Source: Sulfurimonas paralvinellae
GTDB lineage: Bacteria > Campylobacterota > Campylobacteria > Campylobacterales > Sulfurimonadaceae
DNA: 64,000 nucleotides
NCBI RefSeq assembly: GCF_014905135.1
Contig: NZ_CP041406.1
Span: 868,001-932,000 of the forward strand
Direction of reading: 5' to 3'
Shown here: positions 1-7,873 of the stretch, one piece after another
Layout of the letters: every line of letters starts with the position of its first letter
How positions within the stretch are numbered: the stretch's first letter is position 1
Notes under the pieces: generated by a model
Told to the model about the DNA's origin: nothing
What the model saw: only the letters and a program-made list of their open reading frames with translations
Databases searched by the model: none
Made by a program: the position numbers and the translations under genes

Positions 1-597
1 CATGTCGGAGATAGAATTCGTGTTGATATGGACGGCAAAAAATATGTAGGAGATGTTCTTGATATTTCACTGCTTCGCATGACGATCTTAGAAGATATAA
101 CACTGACTTCCATTATGCAAAATCGTCGTGCAGGGAGAATTGTTTTTATACCAAATAATTATGTTTTCACGCAGATGATAGCAAACTATACACACTACTC
201 ACTCAAGACTGTATGGGATGGTGTGAAAATCACGATCACCTTTGACTCAAATCATAAAAAAGCGATGCACTTAGTCAAAGAGATAACTAAAAAGTATTCG
301 AAAGGATACACCGACATTACCAGAAAACAGCTTAATAAACTACGACAACACTACAGCTTGAAAAATACAAATGTCGAGCCTAGAATTTACTCTTTTATTG
401 AGTCAAACGGGCTTGATATTGAAGCGTGGTACTTGACGAATGCATATGGTACTTTGACACTCAGAAGTGTCATCTCAAGTGAGATAGTCGATGCTTTTAA
501 TGCCGAAGATGACATTACCATCGCTTACCCAACGCAAAAACTTCATGTCGCTATGCAGAGTGAAGAACCGAGTGAACACAATCACGAGTTGGTATGA
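1..597 (+). CDS. Mechanosensitive ion channel, MscS family (3' part)
   Basis: The reading frame is open from base 1, so the gene starts before the window and 198 residues are visible. The first residues read HVGDRIRVD followed by GKKYVGDVLDISLLRM, the usual conserved start of the MscS beta domain (GD-I-V, then G-V-DI). The line IPNNYVF is the typical end of that domain. The remaining part is the cytoplasmic vestibule-like C-terminal region; the pore helices lie off the window. MscS channels sit in the inner membrane and release solutes on hypo-osmotic shock. Its stop overlaps the next start as ATGA, so it is co-translated with mtaB. The same order (MscS, MiaB-like, FtsH-like) is remembered from Helicobacter pylori. 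Confidence 0.85.
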   Translation, partial: HVGDRIRVDMDGKKYVGDVLDISLLRMTILEDITLTSIMQNRRAGRIVFIPNNYVFTQMIANYTHYSLKTVWDGVKITITFDSNHKKAMHLVKEITKKYSKGYTDITRKQLNKLRQHYSLKNTNVEPRIYSFIESNGLDIEAWYLTNAYGTLTLRSVISSEIVDAFNAEDDITIAYPTQKLHVAMQSEEPSEHNHELV

Positions 598-1844
598 TGA
601 AAAAGGTATATTTTAAAACATTTGGATGCCGTACAAATCTTTATGATTCACAGGTAATGATGAGTTCGCTCAAAGAGTATGAGATAACTGAAAATGAAGA
701 TGAAGCGGATGTAGTCGTCATTAACTCCTGTACAGTTACAAATGGAGCCGATACACATGTCCGTTCTTATATCTCACAACTTGAGAGGCAAGGTGAGAAT
801 AAGAAGCTTTTTTTAACAGGATGCGGAGCACATACAAAAGGTGAGTCTCTTTTGCGTGAGGGACGTATTCACGGTGTTTTTGGTCAGAGTGAAAAGCAAA
901 AGATTGATAACCTGCTGAAAAAAGAGCAACCTTTTTATGAGCCGGGTGATCTGAATCATATAGATGATATGGTCGTCGATGAATTTGTCGGCAAGAGCAG
1001 GGCATTTATTAAGATTCAGGAAGGGTGTAATTTTCGATGTTCATACTGTATTATTCCTTTTGTTCGCGGTGATGCAAGAAGCATGGATGAAGCGCGTATC
1101 TTAGAACAGATTCAAAGACTCGCCCTCAACGGTTTTGGAGAATTTATCCTCACGGGAACTAATGTCGGCTCTTACGGGCAGGATACAAAGACATCACTTG
1201 CAAAGCTGATGAAGAAAATGTCTCAGATTCGCGGTGTTCGCAGAATTCGCCTCGGCAGTGTCGAACCGATCCAAATAACCGATGAATTTAAAGAGATACT
1301 GGATGAACCGTGGATGGAAAAACATATGCACATTGCCTTGCAGCATACTTCACCAAAAATGCTGAAGCTGATGAATAGACGCAATGTTTACAGACAAGAC
1401 AGAGAGCTTTTTGAATTTTTGGCTGATAAGGGCTATGCTATTGGTACGGATTTTATTACAGGTTTTCCGGGTGAGAGTGAGGAACTATGGCGTGAGGCGA
1501 TGGAAAATGCCAAAGCTCTGCCGCTGACACATCTGCATGCCTTTACCTACTCCAAACGTGATGGAACACCTGCTGCACATATGAAACCTGAAGTAAACGG
1601 TAAACTTGCAAAAGAGCGTCTTCACGAGATCGAATCACTTGTAAAGAGTAAAAATTATGAATTTCGAAAAGCGCACAAAGATGAGCTTAATGTTCTTATA
1701 GAGTCCTATAAGAGTGGTCTCTATCATGGACTTGACCAGCATTTTAACAAAATAGTGGTAAAATCAGAGGAAGATTTTTTGGGTAACTGGATAACAGTTT
1801 CGGACTATGAAGTGCAAAAGGAACATAACTATGCCATCATCTAA
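594..1844 (+). CDS. mtaB: tRNA t6A37 methylthiotransferase MtaB
   Basis: Radical-SAM methylthiotransferase of 416 residues that adds the 2-methylthio group to t6A37 of tRNA. The N-terminal UPF0004 domain has the three cysteines of the auxiliary 4Fe-4S cluster (C12 in FGCRTN, C46 in NSCTVT, C77 in TGCG). The radical-SAM cluster is C145, C149 and C152 in EGCNFRCSYC, preceded by FIKIQ. These motifs fit the MtaB (YqeV) branch better than MiaB or RimO. The C-terminal part, ending near 416, would hold a TRAM-like domain. The start overlaps the MscS stop by four bases; a second ATG follows immediately at 597. The 3' end overlaps the FtsH-like gene. Choice of MtaB over MiaB is by motif wording only. 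Confidence 0.85.
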   Translation: MMKKVYFKTFGCRTNLYDSQVMMSSLKEYEITENEDEADVVVINSCTVTNGADTHVRSYISQLERQGENKKLFLTGCGAHTKGESLLREGRIHGVFGQSEKQKIDNLLKKEQPFYEPGDLNHIDDMVVDEFVGKSRAFIKIQEGCNFRCSYCIIPFVRGDARSMDEARILEQIQRLALNGFGEFILTGTNVGSYGQDTKTSLAKLMKKMSQIRGVRRIRLGSVEPIQITDEFKEILDEPWMEKHMHIALQHTSPKMLKLMNRRNVYRQDRELFEFLADKGYAIGTDFITGFPGESEELWREAMENAKALPLTHLHAFTYSKRDGTPAAHMKPEVNGKLAKERLHEIESLVKSKNYEFRKAHKDELNVLIESYKSGLYHGLDQHFNKIVVKSEEDFLGNWITVSDYEVQKEHNYAII

Positions 1845-3489
1845 AACAAATCGTATCGCACTTATCGCTTCTGCTTTTGTCATTATAGCACTCATTCTTT
1901 TTGCCATGCTGCGTGATAATGCCGATGCAATTACACTCAATCAGGCAAATTCATTACTACAGAGTAAAAGTGTCAAAAAGGTCATTGTTACAAAAGAGTA
2001 TGTTTATCTCAAAACAGATAACGGCTATTATAAGATAGCATCATCACAAGTAACGCCTAGAATGTTCGTTGACTATAAAGTAGAGGTCGGCAGCGAATCC
2101 AATATTATTGCCATTATCTTATTTTTAGTACTCTTTTTGGGGTTAGGATCTCTTCTTGTAAAATTTTTGCAAAACAGGGGTGTGTTTGGAGATATTCGTT
2201 TTAAAAGAAGTGATGAAACAAATAATGCTTCTAGTTCTTTACTCGAGTTAAACTCTCCTATTGAAGCGATGAAGAGTGATGTGAGTTTTAGTGATATAGG
2301 CGGTATTTCTGATGTCAAAATTGAGCTTGAAGAGATTATCGACTTTATGAAAAATCCAAAACGTTATAAAAATTTTGGTGCGCGCATGCCGCGAGGTGTC
2401 CTTTTAGTAGGCCCTCCGGGGGTTGGAAAAACGATGATAGCCAAAGCAGTTGCCAGTGCAGCTGATGTTCCGTTCTTTTATCAAAGCGGAGCTTCTTTTG
2501 TCCAGATATATGTTGGAATGGGAGCAAAAAGAGTACATGAACTTTTTGCAGCTGCAAAGAAAAATGCACCGGCTATTATTTTCATCGATGAGATCGATGC
2601 TGTAGGAAAAAAACGAGACGGGCAGAGAAATGACGAACGAGAAGCGACACTCAATCAACTGCTTACCGAAATGGACGGGTTTGAAGGTTCAAGCGGGGTC
2701 ATTGTCATAGCAGCAACAAATAAGATAGATATTTTAGATTCTGCACTGCTTCGTGCCGGACGTTTTGATAGACGTATCTTTGTAGAGCTACCGACAAAAC
2801 GTGAGCGTGAGGCAATTTTGATGAAATATCTACAAAAGGTACCACATGAACTTGATGTCAAAGTAATTGCTAATATGACAGTTGGGTTTAATGGTGCCGC
2901 ACTTGCTGCTCTTGTGAACGAAGCGGCACTTTTGGCATTGCGTCAAAATGATTTTCATGTCACGCTAGAGCATTTTTATCAGGTCAAAGACAAAGTCATG
3001 TTTGGTAAAAAGAAACTGCAGATGCTTAATGAAAAACAAAAAGCATACCGCATTACCTATCAGGCAGGAAAAGTTGTTGTTGCAACCTATTTTGACCTGC
3101 CGTTTGAAAAGCTTATGCTCTCAAATGAAAAGCTTACACCTTCTACAGATGAGCCTTTTATTAAAGAAGAGCTTGAGGCTCGTGTGAAGATGCTCATTGC
3201 TGGTACGGTTGCCTGTGATATGAGATTTAATGAACATGCAAGCAGTGCTAAAGCAGATCTCGATGAAGCAAAAGAGATCACACTGAAAATGTGTCAGGAG
3301 TATGGAATGGGAACGGCAATCATTCCTGAATCCAATGAAGAAGAGCTTATGTTAAAGCGTCTTTATGAAGAGACGACACTGCTTTTGGAGTCATTAGGTG
3401 AAGTAATTCAAAATGTTGAAAGTGTCTTGCAGGAGCGTGAAAGTATCAGCAAAGAAGAGGTTAAAAAGTATATCAATGCGATTTTTTAG
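1831..3489 (+). CDS. FtsH-like membrane AAA ATPase without the zinc protease motif
   Basis: The protein has 552 residues if translation starts at the ATG at 1831, which has AAGGA eight bases upstream; an in-frame ATG at 1807 lacks a good site. Order of parts: a membrane helix near residues 8-28, a short periplasmic domain, a second helix near 90-110, then a full AAA module with Walker A GPPGVGKT (194-201), a YVG pore loop, Walker B IIFIDEIDA and the second region of homology ending RAGRFDRR. Where FtsH has HEAGH, this protein reads YQAGK (410-414), so both zinc histidines and the catalytic glutamate are lost. It is therefore predicted to be an unfoldase or chaperone without proteolysis. It overlaps mtaB by 14 bases and bioV by 14. 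A catalytically normal FtsH presumably lies elsewhere in the genome. Confidence 0.8.
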   Translation: MPSSKTNRIALIASAFVIIALILFAMLRDNADAITLNQANSLLQSKSVKKVIVTKEYVYLKTDNGYYKIASSQVTPRMFVDYKVEVGSESNIIAIILFLVLFLGLGSLLVKFLQNRGVFGDIRFKRSDETNNASSSLLELNSPIEAMKSDVSFSDIGGISDVKIELEEIIDFMKNPKRYKNFGARMPRGVLLVGPPGVGKTMIAKAVASAADVPFFYQSGASFVQIYVGMGAKRVHELFAAAKKNAPAIIFIDEIDAVGKKRDGQRNDEREATLNQLLTEMDGFEGSSGVIVIAATNKIDILDSALLRAGRFDRRIFVELPTKREREAILMKYLQKVPHELDVKVIANMTVGFNGAALAALVNEAALLALRQNDFHVTLEHFYQVKDKVMFGKKKLQMLNEKQKAYRITYQAGKVVVATYFDLPFEKLMLSNEKLTPSTDEPFIKEELEARVKMLIAGTVACDMRFNEHASSAKADLDEAKEITLKMCQEYGMGTAIIPESNEEELMLKRLYEETTLLLESLGEVIQNVESVLQERESISKEEVKKYINAIF

Positions 3490-3997
3490 CGGTTTTTCTC
3501 TGCAAAATGAGCAGCACTTTTTCACTCCTTTTATTAAAGAGAGTGATTATAGTGTCTGCGGGTTTAGTTATGGAGCTATAAAAGCTTTTGAATATGTTCA
3601 AAAAGCTTTGCGTGAGGGAAAAAGAGTTGATACACTGCAGCTTTTTTCTCCGGCATTCTTTCAAAGTAAAGATGAGAAATTTAAGCGTCTGCAGTTAATG
3701 GCTTACAGAAAAAATGAAGATGCTTATCTTGCACAGTTTATCAATGCCTGTTTTTTACCGTATGAGCGTCAAGATGTTGCGCGGAGTGTAACTGTTATAG
3801 AAGAGCTCGAAGAACTTTTAAATTATGAGTGGAATTTTGAGTCTTTGCGTGAGCTGTGTAGGTCTGGCGTTGCGATTGAAGTATATCTCGGTGGAAAAGA
3901 TCAGATAGTCGATGCTGATGCTGCTAAAGAGTTCTTTTTGGATGTGGCAACGGTTACATATATAAAAGATGGAAATCATTTTTTACTGACACTATAG
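3476..3997 (+). CDS. bioV: Pimeloyl-ACP methyl ester esterase BioV
   Basis: A 173-residue alpha/beta hydrolase of the BioV type. BioV removes the methyl group from pimeloyl-ACP methyl ester, closing the BioC-dependent branch of biotin synthesis, the job done by BioH in E. coli. The N-terminus MRFFSGF and the nucleophile elbow GFSYG (S31) are typical. D142 in GGKDQIVD and H168 in DGNHFLLTL complete a plausible Ser-Asp-His triad. At about 170 residues it is shorter than BioH, as expected. The start at 3476 lies inside the FtsH-like gene, giving tight translational coupling. Other bio genes are not in this window. The family call rests on recognised wording and size. Confidence 0.75.
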   Translation: MRFFSGFSLQNEQHFFTPFIKESDYSVCGFSYGAIKAFEYVQKALREGKRVDTLQLFSPAFFQSKDEKFKRLQLMAYRKNEDAYLAQFINACFLPYERQDVARSVTVIEELEELLNYEWNFESLRELCRSGVAIEVYLGGKDQIVDADAAKEFFLDVATVTYIKDGNHFLLTL

Positions 3998-4001
3998 TTG
4001 T

Positions 4002-4029
4002 TTGTCAGAAGATTGACCGTTTTTATATT
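4002..4029 (+). promoter_or_regulatory. Candidate sigma-70 promoter for mog
   Basis: TTGTCA at 4002-4007 and TATATT at 4024-4029 are separated by 16 bases; each differs from consensus by one base. The -10 box lies inside the left arm of the inverted repeat at 4020-4092, so anything binding the repeat would block it. If this promoter is used, the transcript starts near 4036 and lacks most of the left arm. Confidence 0.4.
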
Positions 4030-4092
4030 GCTAAGATTCCGAGGGCAAATCCTCCTGTTGGTCTGAGCCTCTCCATCTTAGCAATATAAAAA
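4020..4092. repeat. 18-bp perfect inverted repeat upstream of mog
   Basis: The left arm TTTTTATATTGCTAAGAT (4020-4037) and right arm (4075-4092) are exact reverse complements with 37 bases between. As RNA, a three-by-three internal loop is followed by GAGG (4041-4044) pairing with CCTC (4068-4071), or alternatively with CCTC at 4051-4054. The arms begin with T and end with A, the reverse of an intrinsic terminator. The element ends 64 bases before mog. It could be an RNA leader (a molybdenum-cofactor riboswitch is the obvious guess from position) or a protein operator: the half-sites TTATATTG/CAATATAA resemble ModE half-sites, but the spacing is much too wide. Confidence 0.7.
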
Positions 4093-4156
4093 CTATAGAT
4101 TTGATGTTAAGATGGAAATTGTAGTAAAAACTAAAATCAAATAAAGGAAAAAAACT

Positions 4157-4690
4157 ATGAGTAAAATAAAAATAGGTGTAATAACAGCAAGTGATAGAGC
4201 GAGTAAGGGAATCTATGAAGATATCAGCGGTGTGGCAATTCAAGATACGATGAAAGAGTATCTAAAAAGTGATTTTGAGATAGTCTATAGATGTATTCCG
4301 GATGAACAGGATAAGATCGAGGCAACAATGAAAGAACTTTGTGATGAAGCAGGATGCTGTCTGGTTGTTACAACAGGCGGTACAGGTCCGGCACTTCGTG
4401 ATGTAACACCTGAAGCGACTGAGAATGTATGTCAGAAGATGATGCCCGGTTTTGGTGAGTTAATGCGTCAGGTAAGTCTGCAGTATGTTCCTACTGCTAT
4501 TCTCTCTCGTCAAACAGCAGGCATCAGAGGTAAAAGTCTCATTATTAATCTTCCGGGAAAACCGAAGTCTATTCGAGAATGTCTTGATGCTGTTTTTCCA
4601 GCTGTTCCTTATTGTATCGATCTGATAGAAGGTCCTTACATTGAAACAAACGAGGAAATTATCAAAGCATTCAGACCAAAGTCAAAATAA
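4157..4690 (+). CDS. mog: Molybdopterin adenylyltransferase Mog
   Basis: A 177-residue protein of the MogA/MoaB fold. Mog adenylates molybdopterin before molybdenum insertion by MoeA, supplying cofactor for enzymes such as nitrate reductase and formate dehydrogenase. The signature TTGGTGPALRDVTPEAT is complete, and NLPGKPKS is the second conserved turn. A ribosome site AAAGGAAA lies about seven bases upstream of ATG. The upstream 160 bases carry the large inverted repeat, so expression is likely controlled. The downstream gene starts within the stop codon (TAATG), so they are probably co-transcribed. MoaB is the main alternative, but the length and wording suit MogA. Confidence 0.85.
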   Translation: MSKIKIGVITASDRASKGIYEDISGVAIQDTMKEYLKSDFEIVYRCIPDEQDKIEATMKELCDEAGCCLVVTTGGTGPALRDVTPEATENVCQKMMPGFGELMRQVSLQYVPTAILSRQTAGIRGKSLIINLPGKPKSIRECLDAVFPAVPYCIDLIEGPYIETNEEIIKAFRPKSK

Positions 4691-5103
4691 TGAAATTTTT
4701 TTGTAAGTTCATATTATTACTATTGACAGTTTCATCACTGCAAGCATTTACATGGGATGATTATGATCAATTTGCAACCTATATGGGATATGAAAGAGAT
4801 TATAATAAAGCACTTGCAATCGCTAAAGAGAAGAATAAAGATCTTTTTGTTCTTGAAGTAAGCGAAGGCTGTCCTTTTTGTCATCGTCTTGTCGATACGA
4901 TACTCACAAAAGATTCTGTTCGAGACTATATCAATAAAAAATATATAAAGCTCATTATCAATAGAGATACAGACAAAAATATACCAAAGAAGTTAATGCG
5001 GCCATTTTCACCTGTTACTTTTATCATTGATGCACAAAGCGGTCAGATTATTGATGAAGTTGACGGTTGGATGGAAGAGGATAATTATTTATGGCACATT
5101 TGA
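4690..5103 (+). CDS. Exported thioredoxin-like protein with CPFC
   Basis: A 137-residue protein with a clear signal peptide (MKFFCKFILLLLTVSSLQA, cleavage expected before FTWDD). The mature part has a thioredoxin-fold pattern: an early strand LFVLEVS, then CPFCHR, then a cis-proline-type segment SPVTFIID followed by GWM. The CPFC active site after a helix of charged residues resembles the DUF255/thioredoxin_7 type periplasmic proteins. It probably reduces or holds a periplasmic thiol or metal. It begins in the stop codon of mog and ends three bases before the next lipoprotein gene. No specific partner can be named. Confidence 0.65.
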   Translation: MKFFCKFILLLLTVSSLQAFTWDDYDQFATYMGYERDYNKALAIAKEKNKDLFVLEVSEGCPFCHRLVDTILTKDSVRDYINKKYIKLIINRDTDKNIPKKLMRPFSPVTFIIDAQSGQIIDEVDGWMEEDNYLWHI

Positions 5104-5105
5104 TA

Positions 5106-5642
5106 ATGAAATATGGTTTATCTATCGGGATAGGACTTTTATTATTGCTCAACAGCGGGTGCTCTTCTCCAAAACAGCTCTCTTTCTCAGAAAAGTTGCA
5201 ACAACAAAAAATATATTATTCATCACTCAGTGAAGAAGAACAGATTAAGGCTGTCAAAGAGCAGTGGTGGCGAATAGGATTCATTAAGAATCCAACATAT
5301 CGTGTACAAAAAACAGCACTGGATATATCACCTCATGCCATAGAAGATATAGATCATCCAACAAAAGAGATTCAAATTCTGGCTGTTCGTAAGATCATGA
5401 AAGATGGTAGCTTCAATACTGCATTGACAAAATTAATCAATTCATTTAGTGAAGAGGCGCAGATAGAAGCGGTTAAACATAATCCTCAGATTATACAATA
5501 TATCCCTTATCCCTCGCCAAAAGTGCAGCTAGCAGCTGTGAAAGTAAATCCCTTTGTTGTAAAAAATATCATTAACGCGACAGATGAGGCGAAACAAGAA
5601 GCTGTCAAGTTAAATCCTAGAGTTGCAAAGTTCTTACGCTGA
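5106..5642 (+). CDS. Lipoprotein with DUF4116-like repeats
   Basis: From the ATG at 5106 the product is 178 residues; an in-frame ATG at 5091 overlaps the upstream gene. The leader runs into the lipobox LLNSGC, so the protein is lipid-anchored. The second half has about three repeats of roughly 20 residues with the pattern EAQIEAVKHNPQIIQYI, KVQLAAVKVNPFVVKNI, EAKQEAVKLNPRVAKFL. Such AVKxNP repeats resemble the helical DUF4116 repeat. Function unknown; a surface or periplasmic scaffold is a guess. It appears to share a transcript with the thioredoxin-like gene. Confidence 0.6.
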   Translation: MKYGLSIGIGLLLLLNSGCSSPKQLSFSEKLQQQKIYYSSLSEEEQIKAVKEQWWRIGFIKNPTYRVQKTALDISPHAIEDIDHPTKEIQILAVRKIMKDGSFNTALTKLINSFSEEAQIEAVKHNPQIIQYIPYPSPKVQLAAVKVNPFVVKNIINATDEAKQEAVKLNPRVAKFLR

Positions 5643-5699
5643 ACCTTATCTCTTTTTAAAGCAAAAAACCTACTGCACAAATCTTACACACAGATTTCC

Positions 5700-5705
5700 T
5701 ATAAT
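5700..5705 (+). promoter_or_regulatory. -10 box for the small DUF1566 gene
   Basis: TATAAT lies 24 bases before the ATG at 5730, with AAGGAAA as ribosome site between them. No clear -35 box is seen, which is usual for Campylobacterota. Confidence 0.4.
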
Positions 5706-5729
5706 AACAGAGTATAAAGAAGGAAATTT

Positions 5730-6125
5730 GTGATGAAAAATATTTTAATCATATTGTTATTATTTTTGGGCTCTTTTGTATTTGGAAACGAACAGAGTAT
5801 TTTGGACGAGAAACAGCAATTAGAATGGCAGGATGATGTTGAACATGTCGAGTTGAAGTTAAAACTTGCTAAAGGTTATTGTTCTCAAATGAGCTTAAAT
5901 GGATTTACTGATTGGAGAATACCGAGTAAAAAAGAACTTGTTAATTTATTTCAAAATAAAAAATTAAAACAAAAATTCACTTATCTGCAAGATGCTGTCT
6001 ATTGGACAAAAACAGATGATGAAAAAGATGATCTGAACGCATACACGATCTACAGCGCTAATGCCTATATCTCAGTAAGTGATAAATGTGATAAGAACTT
6101 TATTATGTGCGTAAGAGATCATTAA
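5730..6125 (+). CDS. Exported DUF1566 (Lcl C-terminal-like) protein
   Basis: 131 residues with an N-terminal signal peptide (MMKNILIILLLFLGSFVFG). The body shows the DUF1566 pattern: LEWQDD near the start, YCSQMSLNGFTDWRIPSKKEL in the middle, then an YWTKT strand and a C-terminal FIMCVRDH. Cysteines at the YC and MCVR positions may form a disulfide. DUF1566 domains occur in secreted and surface proteins including Legionella Lcl, but no enzyme activity is known. A larger DUF1566 lipoprotein lies at 48484-49491. It ends three bases from the convergent xthA stop. Confidence 0.65.
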   Translation: MMKNILIILLLFLGSFVFGNEQSILDEKQQLEWQDDVEHVELKLKLAKGYCSQMSLNGFTDWRIPSKKELVNLFQNKKLKQKFTYLQDAVYWTKTDDEKDDLNAYTIYSANAYISVSDKCDKNFIMCVRDH

Positions 6126-6128
6126 AAA

Positions 6129-6905
6129 TTATATAGATATTCGAATACCGACAGGGCAGTGGTCTGAGCCTTCTATGTAGTCTAAGATGAAGGCATCTTC
6201 AAGACTCTCTGCCAAGTCTTCAGAGATGAAGAAGTAGTCAATTCTCCAACCTACATTTTTTATGCGTGCATTGGAACGGTAAGACCACCAGGAGTATCTG
6301 TCGGCTTGATCACCGTTGACATAGCGGAACGTGTCAATATAGCCGTGATCCAAAAATTTATCTATCCATTCTCTTTCTATAGGCAAAAAGCCGGATGTTT
6401 TAGAGTTTGCTTTTGGATTTTTAAGGTCTATTTCTCGATGGGCTGTATTTACATCACCACAGACGATTATGCTTTTTCCATCCTCACGCAGTGCTTCACA
6501 GTGAGCTAAAAAATCATCATAGAATTTCATCTTGTATGCTAAACGTTCTTCATCTTTTTGTCCATTTGGAAAGTAGACATTAAAAAGGACAACATCGCCA
6601 TAATGTGTTTCAATAATACGACCTTCATGCATATGATCTATATCAGGACATGTAGTGTGAAAATCACTCTGTATTGTACTAAAAGTAGCTGTACCGCTGT
6701 ATCCTTTTCTCTCTGCAGGGTTTATCAGTACTTCACTATACTCTTTTTCAAAAAGATTTTTCGGAAATTGGTCTTTTTGTGCTTTTATCTCTTGGAGACA
6801 GAGAATATCTGTATCGCGTTCATCGATCCATTTGAGAGCTTCTTTGTTCGCTACTGCGCGGATGCCATTGACATTCCATGAAATGATTTCTATTGAATCG
6901 GACAT
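6129..6905 (-). CDS. xthA: Exodeoxyribonuclease III
   Basis: A 258-residue AP endonuclease/exonuclease of the EEP fold. It cleaves 5' of abasic sites and digests 3' ends in base-excision repair. Conserved motifs in order: ISWNVNGIRA, LCLQEIKAQ (metal Glu), FNVYFPNG, CGDVNTAHREIDL (catalytic Asp and Asn) and the terminal SDHCPVGI with the catalytic His. The length is normal. It stands alone on the minus strand, convergent with the DUF1566 gene, and is followed downstream by nothing on its strand. Confidence 0.92.
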   Translation of the reverse strand: MSDSIEIISWNVNGIRAVANKEALKWIDERDTDILCLQEIKAQKDQFPKNLFEKEYSEVLINPAERKGYSGTATFSTIQSDFHTTCPDIDHMHEGRIIETHYGDVVLFNVYFPNGQKDEERLAYKMKFYDDFLAHCEALREDGKSIIVCGDVNTAHREIDLKNPKANSKTSGFLPIEREWIDKFLDHGYIDTFRYVNGDQADRYSWWSYRSNARIKNVGWRIDYFFISEDLAESLEDAFILDYIEGSDHCPVGIRISI

Positions 6906-6981
6906 ATTTTGCCTTTAAAATTTTAAAAAGAGATGTGACTGGATGCGAGACTAAGAGAAAAGTTCTCTTAGTTCATAAGAT

Positions 6982-7863
6982 TTATACGAAGTTTACTTTT
7001 GCAAGGTGATGGTTTAGACCAAGTTCTGCAGGAGAACAACCAAGTGCAAGGCCTACCATTTGCTGCATATGAAGAACCGGAAGTTCAACTTCACGGCCGA
7101 TAGCTTCTGATGCATGAGCTGTTTGTGTGTCAAGTTTTAGATGACAAAGTGGACATGGTGTTACCATCCAGTCAGCATTACCATCCATTGCACCGGCAAT
7201 TGCATTTCCTGTTAGAACAGCTGCAGTATGTGGTGCTTGAAGTTCAACGTGAAAACCACAGCATTTGTTTTTCTCTTCATAATCAACATTTTTACCACCA
7301 CACGCGATAATTAAATCATCAAGTGAAGTAGGACGGTATGCAGATTCTGGAGATTTGTGTGTCTCATTTTGAAGCTCTGAAGGACGAATGTTGTGACATC
7401 CATAAAAAGGAGCAATATTGAACTGGCTTAGCGGTGTAACAACCATCTCTTTGATTTTATCAAGACCGATATCGTCAATGATAGCATATAGGAAGTGTGT
7501 AACATCGGAAGTACCTTTGTACTCAAGTCCGACTTCTGCAAGTTTTTCATTTACTTTTGCTTTGAGTTCAGCATTATTATCAAGTCTATGTTTTGTCATA
7601 GCAGTATTTAGCTGACAAGTATTACAGATCGTAACCATAGTAAGGCCATGCTTTTCAGCATATGCAATATTACGTGCATTTAAAACAAGAGACAAGAAAT
7701 CATCATAATCTTGTAAGTGAGAAGCACCACAGCATGAAGCTTCTGTTAGTTCAATAAGCTCAATACCAAGTTTCTCAGCAACTGCCATTGTGGACATCAT
7801 TTGCTCTGGAGTACTCTGTTTTGCCGTACATCCTGTAAAAAGTGCGTATTTTAATTTTTTCAT
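6982..7863 (-). CDS. sdhE: Succinate dehydrogenase/fumarate reductase subunit E (CCG-domain)
   Basis: 293 residues with two cysteine-rich CCG domains: GCTAK, SCCGA and CNTC in the first half, YGCHN, KCCGFH and PCPLC in the second. This is the third subunit of SdhABE or MfrABE complexes, related to heterodisulfide reductase HdrB, which anchors the complex to the membrane face and passes electrons to (methyl)menaquinone without haem b. The gene lies ten bases after sdhB in the order A-B-E. An HdrB of methanogen-like soluble complexes is excluded by the neighbours. Confidence 0.85.
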   Translation of the reverse strand: MKKLKYALFTGCTAKQSTPEQMMSTMAVAEKLGIELIELTEASCCGASHLQDYDDFLSLVLNARNIAYAEKHGLTMVTICNTCQLNTAMTKHRLDNNAELKAKVNEKLAEVGLEYKGTSDVTHFLYAIIDDIGLDKIKEMVVTPLSQFNIAPFYGCHNIRPSELQNETHKSPESAYRPTSLDDLIIACGGKNVDYEEKNKCCGFHVELQAPHTAAVLTGNAIAGAMDGNADWMVTPCPLCHLKLDTQTAHASEAIGREVELPVLHMQQMVGLALGCSPAELGLNHHLAKVNFV

Positions 7864-7873
7864 TCTTTAACTC

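Noticed and set aside
3991-4098. ACTATAG copies at 3991 and 4092 as a target-site duplication around the mog inverted repeat
   Set aside because: The left copy is 23 bases from the repeat and includes the bioV stop codon; it is not adjacent to the arm, so an insertion is not supported.
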